NCBI RefSeq assembly: GCF_018555385.1 | Contig: NZ_JAFEJS010000010.1 | Coordinates: 29,586 to 93,585 of the forward strand | Origin: Bifidobacterium santillanense | GTDB lineage: Bacteria > Actinomycetota > Actinomycetes > Actinomycetales > Bifidobacteriaceae | Direction: 5' to 3' | Length of the DNA stretch: 64,000 nucleotides | Shown here: positions 18,933 to 28,112 of the stretch, piece after piece | Position numbering within the stretch: the first letter of the stretch is position 1 | Layout: every line of letters starts with the position of its first letter | Notes under the pieces: generated by a model | What the model was told of the DNA's origin: nothing | Database searches by the model: none | Seen by the model: the letters and a program-made list of their open reading frames with translations, nothing else | Translations under genes and position numbers: made by a program

Positions 18933-19814
18933 TCACTGCAGTAGGCCCACCTCGCTGGACAGCAGCGCGCGAATCTCGCCGTCGTCCGTGCGCACGCTGA
19001 TCGACGCGTCGTCGTTCAGGGCGACGACCACGCCGTGCACGGCCGATCCGTCGATGAGCTGCGCGTCGATCTCGCGGCCCATCATCCAGCACACGTGACG
19101 CATCTCCGAGCGCAACCTGCCGGACTGCACCAGCGGCGCGCTCACGAACGCCTCCAGACGTCCGCGCAGCGACTCGACGAAGCGGGAGACGATGCCGTCG
19201 CGCAACGCCTCGATGCCGGGCAGCGGGCCCACGTTCATCTGCAGCGACGTGGCCTTCGCGGTGGGCAGACGATCGGCGGGCACGAGCAGGTTGGCGCCGA
19301 AGCTGAACGCCACCGCGCGTTCCGACGCATCCCCCGGCACCGGCATGACCTCTGTCACGGTGCCGCCGATCTTGAGCCCATGGCAGTAGATGTCGTTGGG
19401 CCACTTGAGCTTGAATCCGCAGTCCTCGTCGTACGGACGGGCGCCGCATTCGTCGATCGCGCCCTCGAGCGCGTCCAGCGCGGCGAGTTCGGCGATCATC
19501 GCGAGCCAGCCGTTGAGCAGCTCGTCGTCGGCCACCTCGGCCGGGACCATCGTGACGACCGTCACGGTGAGCGACCGGCCGGGCACCGTGATCCACGGGC
19601 GGCCGAACCGCACCAGGGCGTTGTCCAGATAGTCCGCGGCGATCACGGTGATCGGCGCATGGCCGTCGACGCCCTCGCGCACGACCTCGCCACGTTCGAC
19701 CATGCGTCGCGCCTCCGCATGCGTCGAGTCCATGTCGGCCACCGAAACGACCTTGTCCGACACCGACCTCGTCCTGTCCAGTCGCGGCGCTGCGACTTTC
19801 AGCAAAGAAATCAT
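18933..19814 (-). CDS. BirA-like protein lacking the GRGR loop (second copy)
   Basis: The 293-residue protein aligns along its length with biotin ligases and with the birA copy at 722-1891. It retains KLKWPNDIYCHGLKIGG (Lys137) and ADRLPTAKATSLQM. The biotin/AMP loop is changed: where the first copy has GRGR within a gap-free 35-residue alignment, this one has ALVR (residues 66-69), and FGIGLN has become FSFGANL. It may therefore be inactive, altered in substrate, or a biotin sensor. The ATG at 19814 was chosen for its AAGGTG ribosome site; a TTG twelve codons upstream keeps the frame open. It faces bioY tail to tail, so a biotin-related role is plausible. Function is inference. Confidence 0.75.
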   Translation of the reverse strand: MISLLKVAAPRLDRTRSVSDKVVSVADMDSTHAEARRMVERGEVVREGVDGHAPITVIAADYLDNALVRFGRPWITVPGRSLTVTVVTMVPAEVADDELLNGWLAMIAELAALDALEGAIDECGARPYDEDCGFKLKWPNDIYCHGLKIGGTVTEVMPVPGDASERAVAFSFGANLLVPADRLPTAKATSLQMNVGPLPGIEALRDGIVSRFVESLRGRLEAFVSAPLVQSGRLRSEMRHVCWMMGREIDAQLIDGSAVHGVVVALNDDASISVRTDDGEIRALLSSEVGLLQ

Positions 19815-19996
19815 GTCCCACACCTTACGCCCCGTCGGGTGACGAGTCAAAGCAGACCGTCAACATCGCACGTCCGGCGCGGAGCCCCTCGTGAAAGTGG
19901 GCCCCGCGCGTATACTGTTCGCGGCCTTGGGCGCCCCGCGCGGCGCCCGTCGAAGGAAACCGTTCACCATCAACCACGATCGATCAAGAGAGAAGC

Positions 19997-21541
19997 ATGA
20001 TCAAGACCGACACCGATATGCGCAAGCGCCCCGAACCGGCTCCCCCGTCACCCGCAGGCGACGGCGGCAACGGCAACGACGGCGTCACCGCGAACAGCGT
20101 CGCCACGAACGACGGCAACAACGCGCACGACAAGCGCACCAAGCACGCGCTGCACACGAACCTCAAGCGAGGCATGGAATCGCGCCACCTGCAGATGATC
20201 TCCCTGGGCGGCGTGATCGGCACCGGACTGTTCCTGAGCTCCGGATACACGATCCAGCAGGCGGGCCCGATCGGCACGATCCTCGCCTACGGCATCGGCG
20301 CCCTCATCGTCTACCTCGTCATGCTCACCCTCGGCGAACTGTCCGTGGCGATGCCGGTGACCGGCTCGTTCCACGTGTACGCCGAGAAGTTCATCGGCCC
20401 GGGCACCGGATTCGTCATCGCGATCCAGTACTGGCTCACCTGGACGGTGGCCCTCGGCTCCGAATTCACCGCCGCCGGACTGCTCATGCAGCGGTGGTTC
20501 CCGCACACGCCCACCTGGATATGGTCGGCGGCGTGTATCATCCTGATCTTCGTCGCGAACGCCCTGTCCGTGCGCTTCTTCGCCGAAGCCGAGTTCGTCT
20601 TCGCCTCGATCAAGGTGTTCGCGATCTGCGCGTTCATCCTCATCGGCCTGCTCGCGATCTTCGGCGCCGTGCCGATCTCCGGCTACGACCACGCGCCGCT
20701 GTTCGGCAACCTCGTCAAGGACGGCGTCTTCCCGAACGGCTTCATGCCGGTGTTCGCCACGATCCTGACGGTCAACTTCGCGTTCTCCGGCACCGAGCTG
20801 ATCGGCGTGACCGCCGGCGAGACGCGCGACCCCGAGACCGCCGTGCCGAAGGCCATCCACACGACGCTGTGGCGCCTCGTGCTGTTCTTCATCGGCTCGA
20901 TCACCGTGATGTGCGCGCTGATCCCGTGGCGCCAGGCGGGCGTGGGCGAGAGCCCGTTCGTGCTGGTGTTCAACTCGATCGGCATCCCGTACGCGGCCGA
21001 CATCATGAACTTCGTGGTGCTGACGGCCGTGCTGTCCGCCTCGAACTCGGGCCTGTACGCCTCGACGCGCATGGTGTGGTCGATGGGCAACGAGGGCATG
21101 ATCCCGCGCTGGTTCGCCAAGACGAACCGCCACGGCGTGCCGATGCTGGCCCTGTGCGCGGCGATGGCCGGCGGTCTCTTGGCGCTGCTCTCGTCGGTGA
21201 TCGCGGCCTCCACCGTGTATCTGGTGCTGGTGGCGTTGTCCGGTCTTTCCGCCGTGGTGGTATGGATCGCGATCGCCTACTGCCAGATCGTCTTCCGCAG
21301 GCGCTGGATCGCCTCGGGGCACACGGCCTCCGAGCTCAAGTACGCGACGCCGGGCTATCCGTTCACCTCGTGGGGCGCGTTCATCCTGTGCACCGCCTCA
21401 TTCCTGCTCGTCTTCTTCGACAAGGAGCAGCGGTTCGCGCTGGTGGCCGAGATCGTCTTCATCATCGTGTGCTACGCGGCCTACTTCCTCCAGCAGTGGT
21501 GGCGCAAACGTCACCCGGCGCAGCCGCTCGAGCTGCACTGA
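19997..21541 (+). CDS. Amino acid permease (APC superfamily, AAT type)
   Basis: This 514-residue transporter has ~12 membrane segments after a 60-residue polar, Asn/Asp-rich N-terminal tail. The APC signature [20 protein letters not shown] marks TM1, and [18 protein letters not shown] and [17 protein letters not shown] are typical of the lysine/aromatic amino acid branch (LysP/AroP-like). The substrate is not resolvable from sequence. It probably takes up an amino acid by proton symport. Start ATG follows AGAGAGAAGC. It is monocistronic: a family-A hairpin begins 21 nt after its stop, then a convergent tRNA operon. Confidence 0.88.
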   Translation: MIKTDTDMRKRPEPAPPSPAGDGGNGNDGVTANSVATNDGNNAHDKRTKHALHTNLKRGMESRHLQMISLGGVIGTGLFLSSGYTIQQAGPIGTILAYGIGALIVYLVMLTLGELSVAMPVTGSFHVYAEKFIGPGTGFVIAIQYWLTWTVALGSEFTAAGLLMQRWFPHTPTWIWSAACIILIFVANALSVRFFAEAEFVFASIKVFAICAFILIGLLAIFGAVPISGYDHAPLFGNLVKDGVFPNGFMPVFATILTVNFAFSGTELIGVTAGETRDPETAVPKAIHTTLWRLVLFFIGSITVMCALIPWRQAGVGESPFVLVFNSIGIPYAADIMNFVVLTAVLSASNSGLYASTRMVWSMGNEGMIPRWFAKTNRHGVPMLALCAAMAGGLLALLSSVIAASTVYLVLVALSGLSAVVVWIAIAYCQIVFRRRWIASGHTASELKYATPGYPFTSWGAFILCTASFLLVFFDKEQRFALVAEIVFIIVCYAAYFLQQWWRKRHPAQPLELH

Positions 21542-21562
21542 CGGCGGCATCGACAGGCACCC

Positions 21563-21650
21563 GCGGAGGGGTGTCCTTCTCCATTGCGGACACGCTCCGG
21601 GCCGCTCGGCCAAGTCCTACGGTCCTCAACGGAGAAGGACGCCCCTCCGC
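21563..21650 (+). repeat. Family A composite hairpin, copy 1
   Basis: A 20 bp outer stem (21563-21582 with 21631-21650, one G-U type mismatch) encloses a core that is shared with three other places in the window. The core has a GGAC/GTCC stem and an apical GGCC-GCTC-GGCC hairpin. It starts 21 nt after the permease stop, in the sense orientation. Confidence 0.85.
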
Positions 21651-21705
21651 TCGGTTGCGTGGGCACGGCGCCTTCGGCCGGCTCCTGCGATTCGTCCGGA
21701 TATGC

Positions 21706-21734
21706 GAAAGCCCCGACGGTTCGCCGGGGCTTTC
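21706..21734. terminator. Terminator at the end of the tRNA-Val operon
   Basis: GAAAGCCCCG and CGGGGCTTTC form a perfect 10 bp stem 20 nt beyond tRNA-Val(CAC). The plus-strand side is followed by a pyrimidine-rich stretch, so it may serve both directions. Confidence 0.7.
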
Positions 21735-21754
21735 CTGTTCTTCTTCTCTGTGGG

Positions 21755-21827
21755 TGGGCGATGTAGGAATCGAACCTACGACCCCTTCGGTGTGAACGAA
21801 GTGCGCTAGCCGCTGCGCCAATCGCCC
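21755..21827 (-). tRNA. tRNA-Val (anticodon CAC)
   Basis: A 73 nt cloverleaf has acceptor GGGCGAT/ATCGCCC plus A. The anticodon arm CTTCG-TTCACAC-CGAAG gives CAC; the D and T arms are intact. It is the last gene of a three-tRNA operon. Confidence 0.95.
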
Positions 21828-21851
21828 GAAAGATGATGTTCAGTTGTGCGA

Positions 21852-21880
21852 GAAAAACAAAACCGGCAGTCACCTGCCGG
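21852..21880 (-). terminator. Intrinsic terminator between the two tRNA-Val genes
   Basis: CCGGCAG/CTGCCGG with a 4 nt loop is followed on the minus strand by TTTTGTTTTT, a textbook U tract. It suggests partial termination before tRNA-Val(CAC). Confidence 0.75.
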
Positions 21881-21892
21881 CCGTTTCTCGGG

Positions 21893-21964
21893 TGGGCGAT
21901 ACAAGATTCGAACTTGTGACCCCTTCCGTGTCAGGGAAGTGCGCTACCACTGCGCCAACCGCCC
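21893..21964 (-). tRNA. tRNA-Val (anticodon GAC)
   Basis: A 72 nt cloverleaf has acceptor GGGCGGT/ATCGCCC with one G-U pair plus A. The anticodon arm CTTCC-CTGACAC-GGAAG gives GAC. Confidence 0.95.
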
Positions 21965-21999
21965 GGGTCGTTCATCAGGCCGGAAACCGGCCTTCCGAG

Positions 22000-22072
22000 A
22001 GCGGACAACGGGACTCGAACCCGCGGTCTCAACCTTGGCAAGGTTGCGCTTTACCAACTAAGCTATGTCCGC
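22000..22072 (-). tRNA. tRNA-Gly (anticodon GCC)
   Basis: A 73 nt cloverleaf has acceptor GCGGACA/TGTCCGC plus U. The anticodon arm CAACC-TTGCCAA-GGTTG gives GCC. It is the first gene of the minus-strand tRNA operon Gly-Val-Val. Confidence 0.96.
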
Positions 22073-22106
22073 AAGTGTCTCGCTTGAAGCGAAGCAACGA
22101 GGGGAT

Positions 22107-22135
22107 AATATACGCGGATTCGGCGACGTGCGCAA
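22107..22135 (-). promoter_or_regulatory. Promoter of the tRNA-Gly/Val/Val operon
   Basis: -35 TTGCGC (22135-22130) and -10 TATATT (22112-22107) have exactly 17 bp between them. The same -35/-10 pair and spacing precede tRNA-Glu at 63834-63862. The rest of 22136-22353 shows no gene. Confidence 0.8.
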
Positions 22136-22353
22136 ATCGGACGCGCCAATCGGCGTGTCGCAAGGATTCGCAACGATTTGCGGGATGCACCGGGCCGGGC
22201 GCCACCAATCGATCTCCCCGATTCCATCGGGATTCCCACACAATTCCCCGTTTCACCCAACGATGCCGCACCACGCGCGAATTAAGATGGTGGCTGATGG
22301 GCCGCTCCACGACGACGGCGTTTCCATGACGATCCGCAGGGAGGTGCGCGGCG

Positions 22354-23607
22354 ATGGGCAATGTGTTCGACTACGTCAAGGCCGAATCGCGCCCGTTCAC
22401 CGATCCGGACGCCCCGTTCAACGAGGTCGATGCGCTGGTCTTCGCCTCGCTCGCCTACGAGGACGTGGCCGGCATCTCCCCCACGCTCACGCTCGACGAG
22501 GACAAGGAGGTCTCGTTCGCGGCCCGGCTGCGCACGTTCGAGCCGCGCCATCCGCGTCTGTGGCTCGCGTGGCTCAAGGGCCTCGTGCGCGAGCCGTTCG
22601 ATTCGGTCACGCTCGCGGAGGCGAACGACCGTCTGCACGAGGCCGACGGGCCGCACGACGTGCAGATGGTGGGGCTGACCGACCCCGAGGAGACGCACTC
22701 GTTCTTCCAGGCCGTGGCCGACTCGCCGCGGTTCGCCGACACGCGCCTCGGCGCGGTGGTCGAGCACGTCAATCCGGGCGAGCAGACGCAGTTCGCCGCG
22801 ATGACGTTCATGCTGCCCGACGGCAGACGGTTCGACGGGCGCCCGAACGGGAAGGAGCCGACGCGCGGCGGCACGCTGGTCATCGCGTTCCGCGGCACCG
22901 ACGATTCGCTCATCGGCTGGAAGGAGGACTTCAACATGGCCTTCCAGTACCCGGTGCCGGCGCAGCGTGCGGCGAGCGCGTACCTCGACATGGTCGCCCG
23001 CCTGTGGCGCGGCGACATCGTCCTGACGGGCCACTCGAAGGGCGGCAATCTGGCCGTGTACGCGGCGATGAACGCGACCGAGCAGGTCCAACGCCGCATC
23101 CGCCACGTGTATTCGCTCGACGGCCCCGGCTTCCCGCCGAACATCGTCACGTCGCGCCAGTATCTCGACATCCAGCCCAAGGTGACGAAGATCGTGCCGA
23201 GCTCGTCGATCGTCGGGCAGATCTTCGAGACGCCGGAGCCGTGCCGTGTGGTGACGTCCGACTCGGACGGCATCATGCAGCACTTCTCGTTCTCGTGGCA
23301 GGTGGACGGCGACCACTTCGCCACCGAACCCGATCTGGCGTCGAGCTCGCAGCTGTTCAACGAGTCGCTCAACGCGTGGATGCGCGGCCTGACGGTCGAG
23401 CAGCGCGAACGCGCGGTGGACGCCCTGTTCGCCGTGCTGCATGCGGACGGCGCGACGACGTTCTCCGAGGTGATCGCCGGATTCCCCGGATCGGTCCCCG
23501 CGATGATCGGCTCGATGCTGGGCCTGTCGCCGCAGGACCGCAGACACCTGCTCGAGGCGGTGCTGATCCTCGTCAAGGCCGCAACCGCCCGCAACGGGCG
23601 GAAGTAG
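22354..23607 (+). CDS. DUF2974 / Mbeg1-like alpha/beta hydrolase
   Basis: The 417-residue protein has the Mbeg1-like (DUF2974) form of the alpha/beta hydrolase fold. The nucleophile elbow GHSKGG has Ser228, and the preceding strand carries VIAFRGTDDSLIGWKEDFNM, a lipase-like oxyanion region. The N terminus has the family's DALVFASLAYEDV segment. It has no signal peptide, so it is presumably cytoplasmic. The substrate is unknown; esterase or lipase activity is inferred. A strong ribosome site GGGAGGTG lies 8 nt before the ATG. It stands alone between the tRNA operon and a TetR regulator. Confidence 0.82.
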   Translation: MGNVFDYVKAESRPFTDPDAPFNEVDALVFASLAYEDVAGISPTLTLDEDKEVSFAARLRTFEPRHPRLWLAWLKGLVREPFDSVTLAEANDRLHEADGPHDVQMVGLTDPEETHSFFQAVADSPRFADTRLGAVVEHVNPGEQTQFAAMTFMLPDGRRFDGRPNGKEPTRGGTLVIAFRGTDDSLIGWKEDFNMAFQYPVPAQRAASAYLDMVARLWRGDIVLTGHSKGGNLAVYAAMNATEQVQRRIRHVYSLDGPGFPPNIVTSRQYLDIQPKVTKIVPSSSIVGQIFETPEPCRVVTSDSDGIMQHFSFSWQVDGDHFATEPDLASSSQLFNESLNAWMRGLTVEQRERAVDALFAVLHADGATTFSEVIAGFPGSVPAMIGSMLGLSPQDRRHLLEAVLILVKAATARNGRK

Positions 23608-23670
23608 CCCCGATTCCACCCCTCCCCGCCTCGCGCCTCACGCTTCGCATTCCGCATGTCTCGTTATTGG

Positions 23671-23689
23671 TTATACTGTCTAGACAAGT
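23671..23689 (+). promoter_or_regulatory. Promoter with palindromic operator upstream of tetR
   Basis: A -10-like TATACT overlaps the 10 bp perfect palindrome TGTCTAGACA (23677-23686), about 65 bp before the TetR start. Autorepression by the adjacent TetR protein is likely but inferred. Confidence 0.5.
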
Positions 23690-23751
23690 CGTCTCAACAC
23701 ATGGTCCAATAACGACCGAAAACACCGGAACGACGCGAAAGGAGTGCCATC

Positions 23752-24408
23752 ATGCCCCGTCCACGCAGGGACTCGAACATCCCCCCGGCCAAGCAGCGCA
23801 TGGAGAACGCGTTCTGGACGCTGCTCGAGGAACGCGAATACCGACGCATCACCGTCACCGACATCGTGCAGCGGGCGCAGGTGAACCGCAACTCGTTCTA
23901 CTATCACTTCTCCGGTCTGCCCGAACTCGCGGACGCCGCCATCCTGAGCGAGGTGAAGAACTCCCCGCTGGTCCAGGAGGTGCCCGATCCGAAAGCCGAC
24001 CCGCAGGAGCAGTGGCGCAGGCGCATCACGCACTTCATGTCCACGCCGCGCGAGCAGGACCGCCTCAACCACCTCGCCCTGCTCGCCGGCCCCCACAGCT
24101 CGCCCGAACTGGTCGAGTCGCTGCGCGACTTCGCGCGCATGTCGCTCATGGAGATGCTCGACTTCTCCCCCTCGACCATCGACCTCAAGACCGACCTCAT
24201 GCTCGACTTCACCGTCGGCGGCCTGCTCGTGATCCTGCGGCGCTGGCCCGAGCTGCGCCAGACCGTCTCGATGCAGGACCTGCTCAACGAGGACGTGGCG
24301 GTGCTCGCGATGGGCATCTACACGTCGATGTCCAAGGAGAGCATGCTCGCCTACTGGAACCGCATCTTCAACCAACAGCAGACGGACGGACGCACGACGG
24401 TCGCGTAG
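23752..24408 (+). CDS. TetR-family transcriptional regulator
   Basis: The 218-residue protein has an N-terminal TetR DNA-binding domain (RMENAFWTLLEEREYRRITVT, then DIVQRAQVNRNSFYYHF as recognition helix region) and an unrecognised all-helical ligand domain. The ribosome site AAAGGAG lies 9 nt before the ATG. A perfect 10 bp palindrome overlaps its probable promoter, consistent with autoregulation. The next gene downstream (aspA) is on the same strand 84 nt away and may be co-regulated, but no second operator was seen there. Confidence 0.88.
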   Translation: MPRPRRDSNIPPAKQRMENAFWTLLEEREYRRITVTDIVQRAQVNRNSFYYHFSGLPELADAAILSEVKNSPLVQEVPDPKADPQEQWRRRITHFMSTPREQDRLNHLALLAGPHSSPELVESLRDFARMSLMEMLDFSPSTIDLKTDLMLDFTVGGLLVILRRWPELRQTVSMQDLLNEDVAVLAMGIYTSMSKESMLAYWNRIFNQQQTDGRTTVA

Positions 24409-24492
24409 GGTGACGGTGAACTTTCTCACAGAGCCGAATCGCCTCCGGCCATGGCGTTTCCGGCGGGCGCCGGGGATGATGGAGGCATGAGC

Positions 24493-25965
24493 ATGACGAC
24501 TGCAACGAACATCATCCCCGGCGACGACGCCACGAACGACAAGACCACCCCCACCCGCATCGAACACGACTGCATCGGCGAGATGGCCGTGCCCGCGAAC
24601 GTGTACTGGGGCATCCACACGCAGCGCGCGATCGGCAACTTCCCGGTCTCCGGCATCCCCGACTCCGCGCACCCCGAACTCGTGCGCGCCTACGCGACGG
24701 TCAAGCGCGCCTGCGCCTCGGCCAACGAGGAGCTGGGCATCATCGCGCCCGACAAGGCGCGCTTCATCCGCGAGGCGTGCGTCGAGATCGAGTCGGGCAA
24801 GCTCGCCGACCAGTTCCCGGTCGACGTGATGCAGGGCGGCGCCGGCACCTCGACCAACATGAACATGAACGAGGTGATCGCCAACCGCGCGCTGGAGCTC
24901 GCCGGGCACAGGCGCGGCGACTACGCGTACATCCACCCCAACGACGACGTCAACGAGTCGCAGTCCACGAACGACACGTATCCGGCGGCCTGCAAGCTCG
25001 CGCTCATCGACGCGATCCACCCGCTGGCCGAGTCGACCAAGCGCCTCGCCAAGGCGTTCCACGACCTCGCCGACAGGCACATCAACGACGTGACGATCGG
25101 CCGCACGCAGCTGCAGGACGCGGTACCGATGACCTTCGGCCAGGAGTTCCACGCGTTCGCCACGCTGCTCAAGTCCGATCTGGCCGGCTTCGAGCGGCTC
25201 GTCCCCCAGCTCGCGCAGCTCAACCTCGGCGCCACCGCCATCGGCACCGGCATCTGCGCCGACCTGCGCTTCCGCAAGTCCGCCACCGAGCATCTGGCGC
25301 GCATCACCGGGCTGCCGATCACGGCCGCACCCGACCCGGTGGCCGCGATGACCGACATGGGCGCATACGTGGCGACCTCCGCCGCGCTCAAGAACCTCGC
25401 CGTGCACCTCAAGAAGGCCGCCGACGACCTACGACTGCTCAACTCCGGCCCGCGCGCCGGATTCAACGACCTCGACGTGCCGGCCCGTCAGGCGGGTTCG
25501 TCCATCATGCCGGCGAAGGTCAATCCGGTGATCCCCGAATGCGTCAACCAGTGCTGCTTCATGGTCTTCGGCATGGACGTGACCGTCAACTGGGCCGTCG
25601 CCGAGGGTCAGCTGCAGCTCAACGCGTTCGACCCGGTGATGGTGCACGAGCTGCTCACCGGCATGTCGCTGCTGACGAACGCGATGGACGTGTTCCGCGC
25701 GAACTGCGTCGAGGGCATCGTCGTGCACACCGAGATCGGACGGGCGCACGCCGAGACGTCACCGTCGATCGCGGCGGCGCTCAACCACTACATCGGCTAC
25801 GAGAAGGGTTCGGCCATCGCCGCCGAGGCCGTCGCGACCGGGCGCACGGTGCGCGAGATCGCCGGAGAACGGACCGATCTGCCGGCCGAGCAGCTCGACG
25901 AGATCCTCGATCCGACGCGTCTGGCCCGAGGACTCGGCCAGACCTGCCGCGAGCATATGGTGTGA
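24493..25965 (+). CDS. aspA: Aspartate ammonia-lyase
   Basis: The 490-residue enzyme deaminates L-aspartate to fumarate and ammonia. It belongs to the fumarase/aspartase superfamily: signature loop GSSIMPAKVNPVIPE near residue 335, QGGAGTSTNMNMNEV and QSTNDTYP in the active site. The opening VPANVYWGIHTQRAIGNFPVSG and TQLQDAVPMTFGQEF are more aspartase- than fumarase-like. The ATG at 24493 was chosen because GGAGG lies exactly 7 nt before it; ATG 24487 is too close to that site. A family-A hairpin begins 25 nt after the stop. It may be co-regulated with the upstream TetR gene. Confidence 0.92.
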   Translation: MTTATNIIPGDDATNDKTTPTRIEHDCIGEMAVPANVYWGIHTQRAIGNFPVSGIPDSAHPELVRAYATVKRACASANEELGIIAPDKARFIREACVEIESGKLADQFPVDVMQGGAGTSTNMNMNEVIANRALELAGHRRGDYAYIHPNDDVNESQSTNDTYPAACKLALIDAIHPLAESTKRLAKAFHDLADRHINDVTIGRTQLQDAVPMTFGQEFHAFATLLKSDLAGFERLVPQLAQLNLGATAIGTGICADLRFRKSATEHLARITGLPITAAPDPVAAMTDMGAYVATSAALKNLAVHLKKAADDLRLLNSGPRAGFNDLDVPARQAGSSIMPAKVNPVIPECVNQCCFMVFGMDVTVNWAVAEGQLQLNAFDPVMVHELLTGMSLLTNAMDVFRANCVEGIVVHTEIGRAHAETSPSIAAALNHYIGYEKGSAIAAEAVATGRTVREIAGERTDLPAEQLDEILDPTRLARGLGQTCREHMV

Positions 25966-25990
25966 TCTCGCTTCGTTACGTACGTGACCG

Positions 25991-26075
25991 CGTGGGGAGG
26001 CGGTTCCCTGTTCCGGACACGCTCAAGGCCGCTCGGCCAAGCCTACGGTCCGGAACAGGGAACCGCCTCCCCACG
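25991..26075 (+). repeat. Family A composite hairpin, copy 2
   Basis: It has a perfect 26 bp outer stem (25991-26016 with 26050-26075) enclosing the shared core 26017-26049, in which the first CGG of the other copies is replaced by AAG. It starts 25 nt after the aspA stop in the sense orientation. Confidence 0.88.
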
Positions 26076-26235
26076 CTCCGTTCCAGCGTTCAGTCGCCTT
26101 CGCGCATCTCGGTTCGCGTCAGTCCGACTTCGGCGGCGGAGTTGCCTTGCGTCCGCCTCTCGAGCCCCACACCTTCACATCATCTTTCCGGGGAATGCGC
26201 ATCTCGCCCACATCCGTATGGTTATGGTGGAGCGC

Positions 26236-27036
26236 ATGGATACCGTTGATGTGACTAGTGTTGATGACCTCGTACGCACCTGGTTCCGCGCGAACGCGGG
26301 CAAGCTGCTGTGGCTGCTGATCGTGCTGATCGTCGCGTGGGTGGCGGATCGGGTGCTGCGGCGCGTGCTGCGCAAGGTGCTCGACAACTCGCAGATCCCC
26401 AGCGCCTCGATCTTCATCAATCTCATGCGCGTGGTGGTCTGGTGCGCGGCGGCCACGATGGTGCTGCAGCCGGTGTTCGGCATCAATCCGACGACCCTCG
26501 TCACCGCCCTCGGCGTCGGCGGCGTCGCGCTGTCGCTGGGCCTGAAGGACACGATCGCGAACGTGATCGGCGGCTTCGGGCTGATGCTCGGACACGTGAT
26601 CCAGCCGGGAGACCCGGTCACCATCCAGGGCGTGACCGGCACCGTCGTGGACATCACGTGGCGTCATTCGATGATCGAGACGCGCGCCGGCGACCGCATG
26701 GTCATCCCGAACTCGATCCTCAACACGGCGTCGCTGACCAAGCTCACGGCGTCGAACGAGAGCATGACGACGATCCCGTTCACCGTCAAGGGCGGCAGCG
26801 ATCCGGACGAGGTCGGCCGCGATATGACCACCCGCGTGCAGCATGGCGCCGCGGACGTGATGCGCCCGGAGAACCCGCCAATCGTCAAGTTCACCGGCTT
26901 CTCCCCCTACGGCATGGAGGGGCAGATCCTGCTGTTCGCGCGCGAGGGCGTGCTGCTGTCCACCGTCAAGGACAGGGCCGCGCGCGCCATCGCCGACGCC
27001 GACTACCTCGTCAGGGACGGCGGCGCCTCGGAGTGA
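26236..27036 (+). CDS. Small-conductance mechanosensitive channel (MscS family)
   Basis: The 266-residue membrane protein opens under turgor to release solutes. There are three hydrophobic segments (about 22-42, 60-80, 88-115); the last is the pore-lining helix (VTALGVGGVALSLGLKDTIANVIGG) with the family's Gly/Ala packing pattern. The beta domain follows (GDPVTIQGVTGTVVDI; RAGDRMVIPNSIL). The start is uncertain: ATG 26236 has GGTGGAG only 3 nt away, while ATG 26218 and 26224 lie in frame upstream with no clear site. It converges on a CPBP protease gene with 22 bp between stops. Confidence 0.9.
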   Translation: MDTVDVTSVDDLVRTWFRANAGKLLWLLIVLIVAWVADRVLRRVLRKVLDNSQIPSASIFINLMRVVVWCAAATMVLQPVFGINPTTLVTALGVGGVALSLGLKDTIANVIGGFGLMLGHVIQPGDPVTIQGVTGTVVDITWRHSMIETRAGDRMVIPNSILNTASLTKLTASNESMTTIPFTVKGGSDPDEVGRDMTTRVQHGAADVMRPENPPIVKFTGFSPYGMEGQILLFAREGVLLSTVKDRAARAIADADYLVRDGGASE

Positions 27037-27058
27037 GGCGAACGGGCGAACCCGCTGA

Positions 27059-28069
27059 TCAGCCCGCCCACACGCTCAGCACGACGGTGAGCAGCACGTA
27101 CACGACCATGCCCGGGTTGAGCAGCGCCACACGCGCGCCGGTCCACACCGGCAGCTCCTCGGGCGCCGTGTAGAACTCGAGGTCGCGCGCATGCCGCACG
27201 ATCGCCACGAATCCCGCGATCGACAGCGCCATCATCGCCAGCGAATACAGGCCGATGAGCAGGAACGCGGGGTCCGTCGCGGCCATGCGCGCCAGCTCGG
27301 CGTCGCTCATCGACCCGCCGACCAGCGCGCCGGCCGAGTCACCGGCCAGCGACAGCACCGCGGGCGCGAGCACCGACCCGCACGCGTTGATGACCATGTG
27401 CATCGCGATCGGATAGCGCAGGCGGCCGGAGCGCATGTACGCGTACGCGAACACGAGTCCCAGGCCGAACGCGTAGAAGAACTGGTACAGGTTCATGTGG
27501 AACAGGGCGAACGCGAACGCCGACAGCAGGATCGAGACGCGTTCGCCGTACCGGCGCGTGCGGTCGATGAGCTGTTTGCGGAACACCCACTCCTCGAGGA
27601 TCGGCGCGAGCACGACCACGAACAGCGCGTTCACCCACGGGCTCGAGTGGAGCACCAGCTCGGTGACGCGGTTGGTCGACTGACCGCCGGAGATCAACGA
27701 CGAGAGCCCCGTGCCGATCATGTTGCCCACCATCATGATCGGGAAGCACGCGACCAGCAGCGCGAGGAACTCGCGCGCGCCGAGGGCGAAGCGCCGGGTC
27801 TCGAGTCTCGGCACGCGCGCGAACACCGTCGAGGCGAGCGGCATCGCCACCAGATACAACGGACCGGACGACAGCAGCATCAGCACCCACGAGGGCGCGC
27901 CGTGCGGGAAGTACGGGGCGACGGCCCCCGAGATCAGGATATTGAGCCCGATCCAGACCGCGACCATCACGCACAACCCGACGCCCATCACCATGAACCG
28001 CCGCTGCGCGACGAACACGTTCCCCGGTCCCGCCCCCTGCGGATTCCCCTGTGACATCTGTTCACTCAT
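27059..28069 (-). CDS. CPBP family intramembrane metalloprotease
   Basis: The 336-residue, ~8-helix membrane protein has the CPBP (Abi, Rce1-like) motifs: EEWVFR with Glu159-Glu160, FHMN with His191, and HMVIN with His224/Asn228. These side chains form the metal or catalytic site in the family. Substrates of bacterial members are mostly unknown; roles in bacteriocin immunity or prenyl-protein-like processing are known for a few. The frame ends 22 bp from mscS and starts 43 bp downstream of glucokinase on the same strand, so it could be expressed from the glk promoter. A second CPBP gene lies at 50503-51957. Confidence 0.87.
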   Translation of the reverse strand: MSEQMSQGNPQGAGPGNVFVAQRRFMVMGVGLCVMVAVWIGLNILISGAVAPYFPHGAPSWVLMLLSSGPLYLVAMPLASTVFARVPRLETRRFALGAREFLALLVACFPIMMVGNMIGTGLSSLISGGQSTNRVTELVLHSSPWVNALFVVVLAPILEEWVFRKQLIDRTRRYGERVSILLSAFAFALFHMNLYQFFYAFGLGLVFAYAYMRSGRLRYPIAMHMVINACGSVLAPAVLSLAGDSAGALVGGSMSDAELARMAATDPAFLLIGLYSLAMMALSIAGFVAIVRHARDLEFYTAPEELPVWTGARVALLNPGMVVYVLLTVVLSVWAG

Positions 28070-28112
28070 ACGCCCAGCTTACGGCATCGACCGCCTCCGG
28101 CGATCGGCCGGA

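Noticed and set aside
21755..22072. Phage or island attachment site at the tRNA cluster
   Set aside because: There is no integrase, no repeated tRNA 3' end and no composition change next to it.
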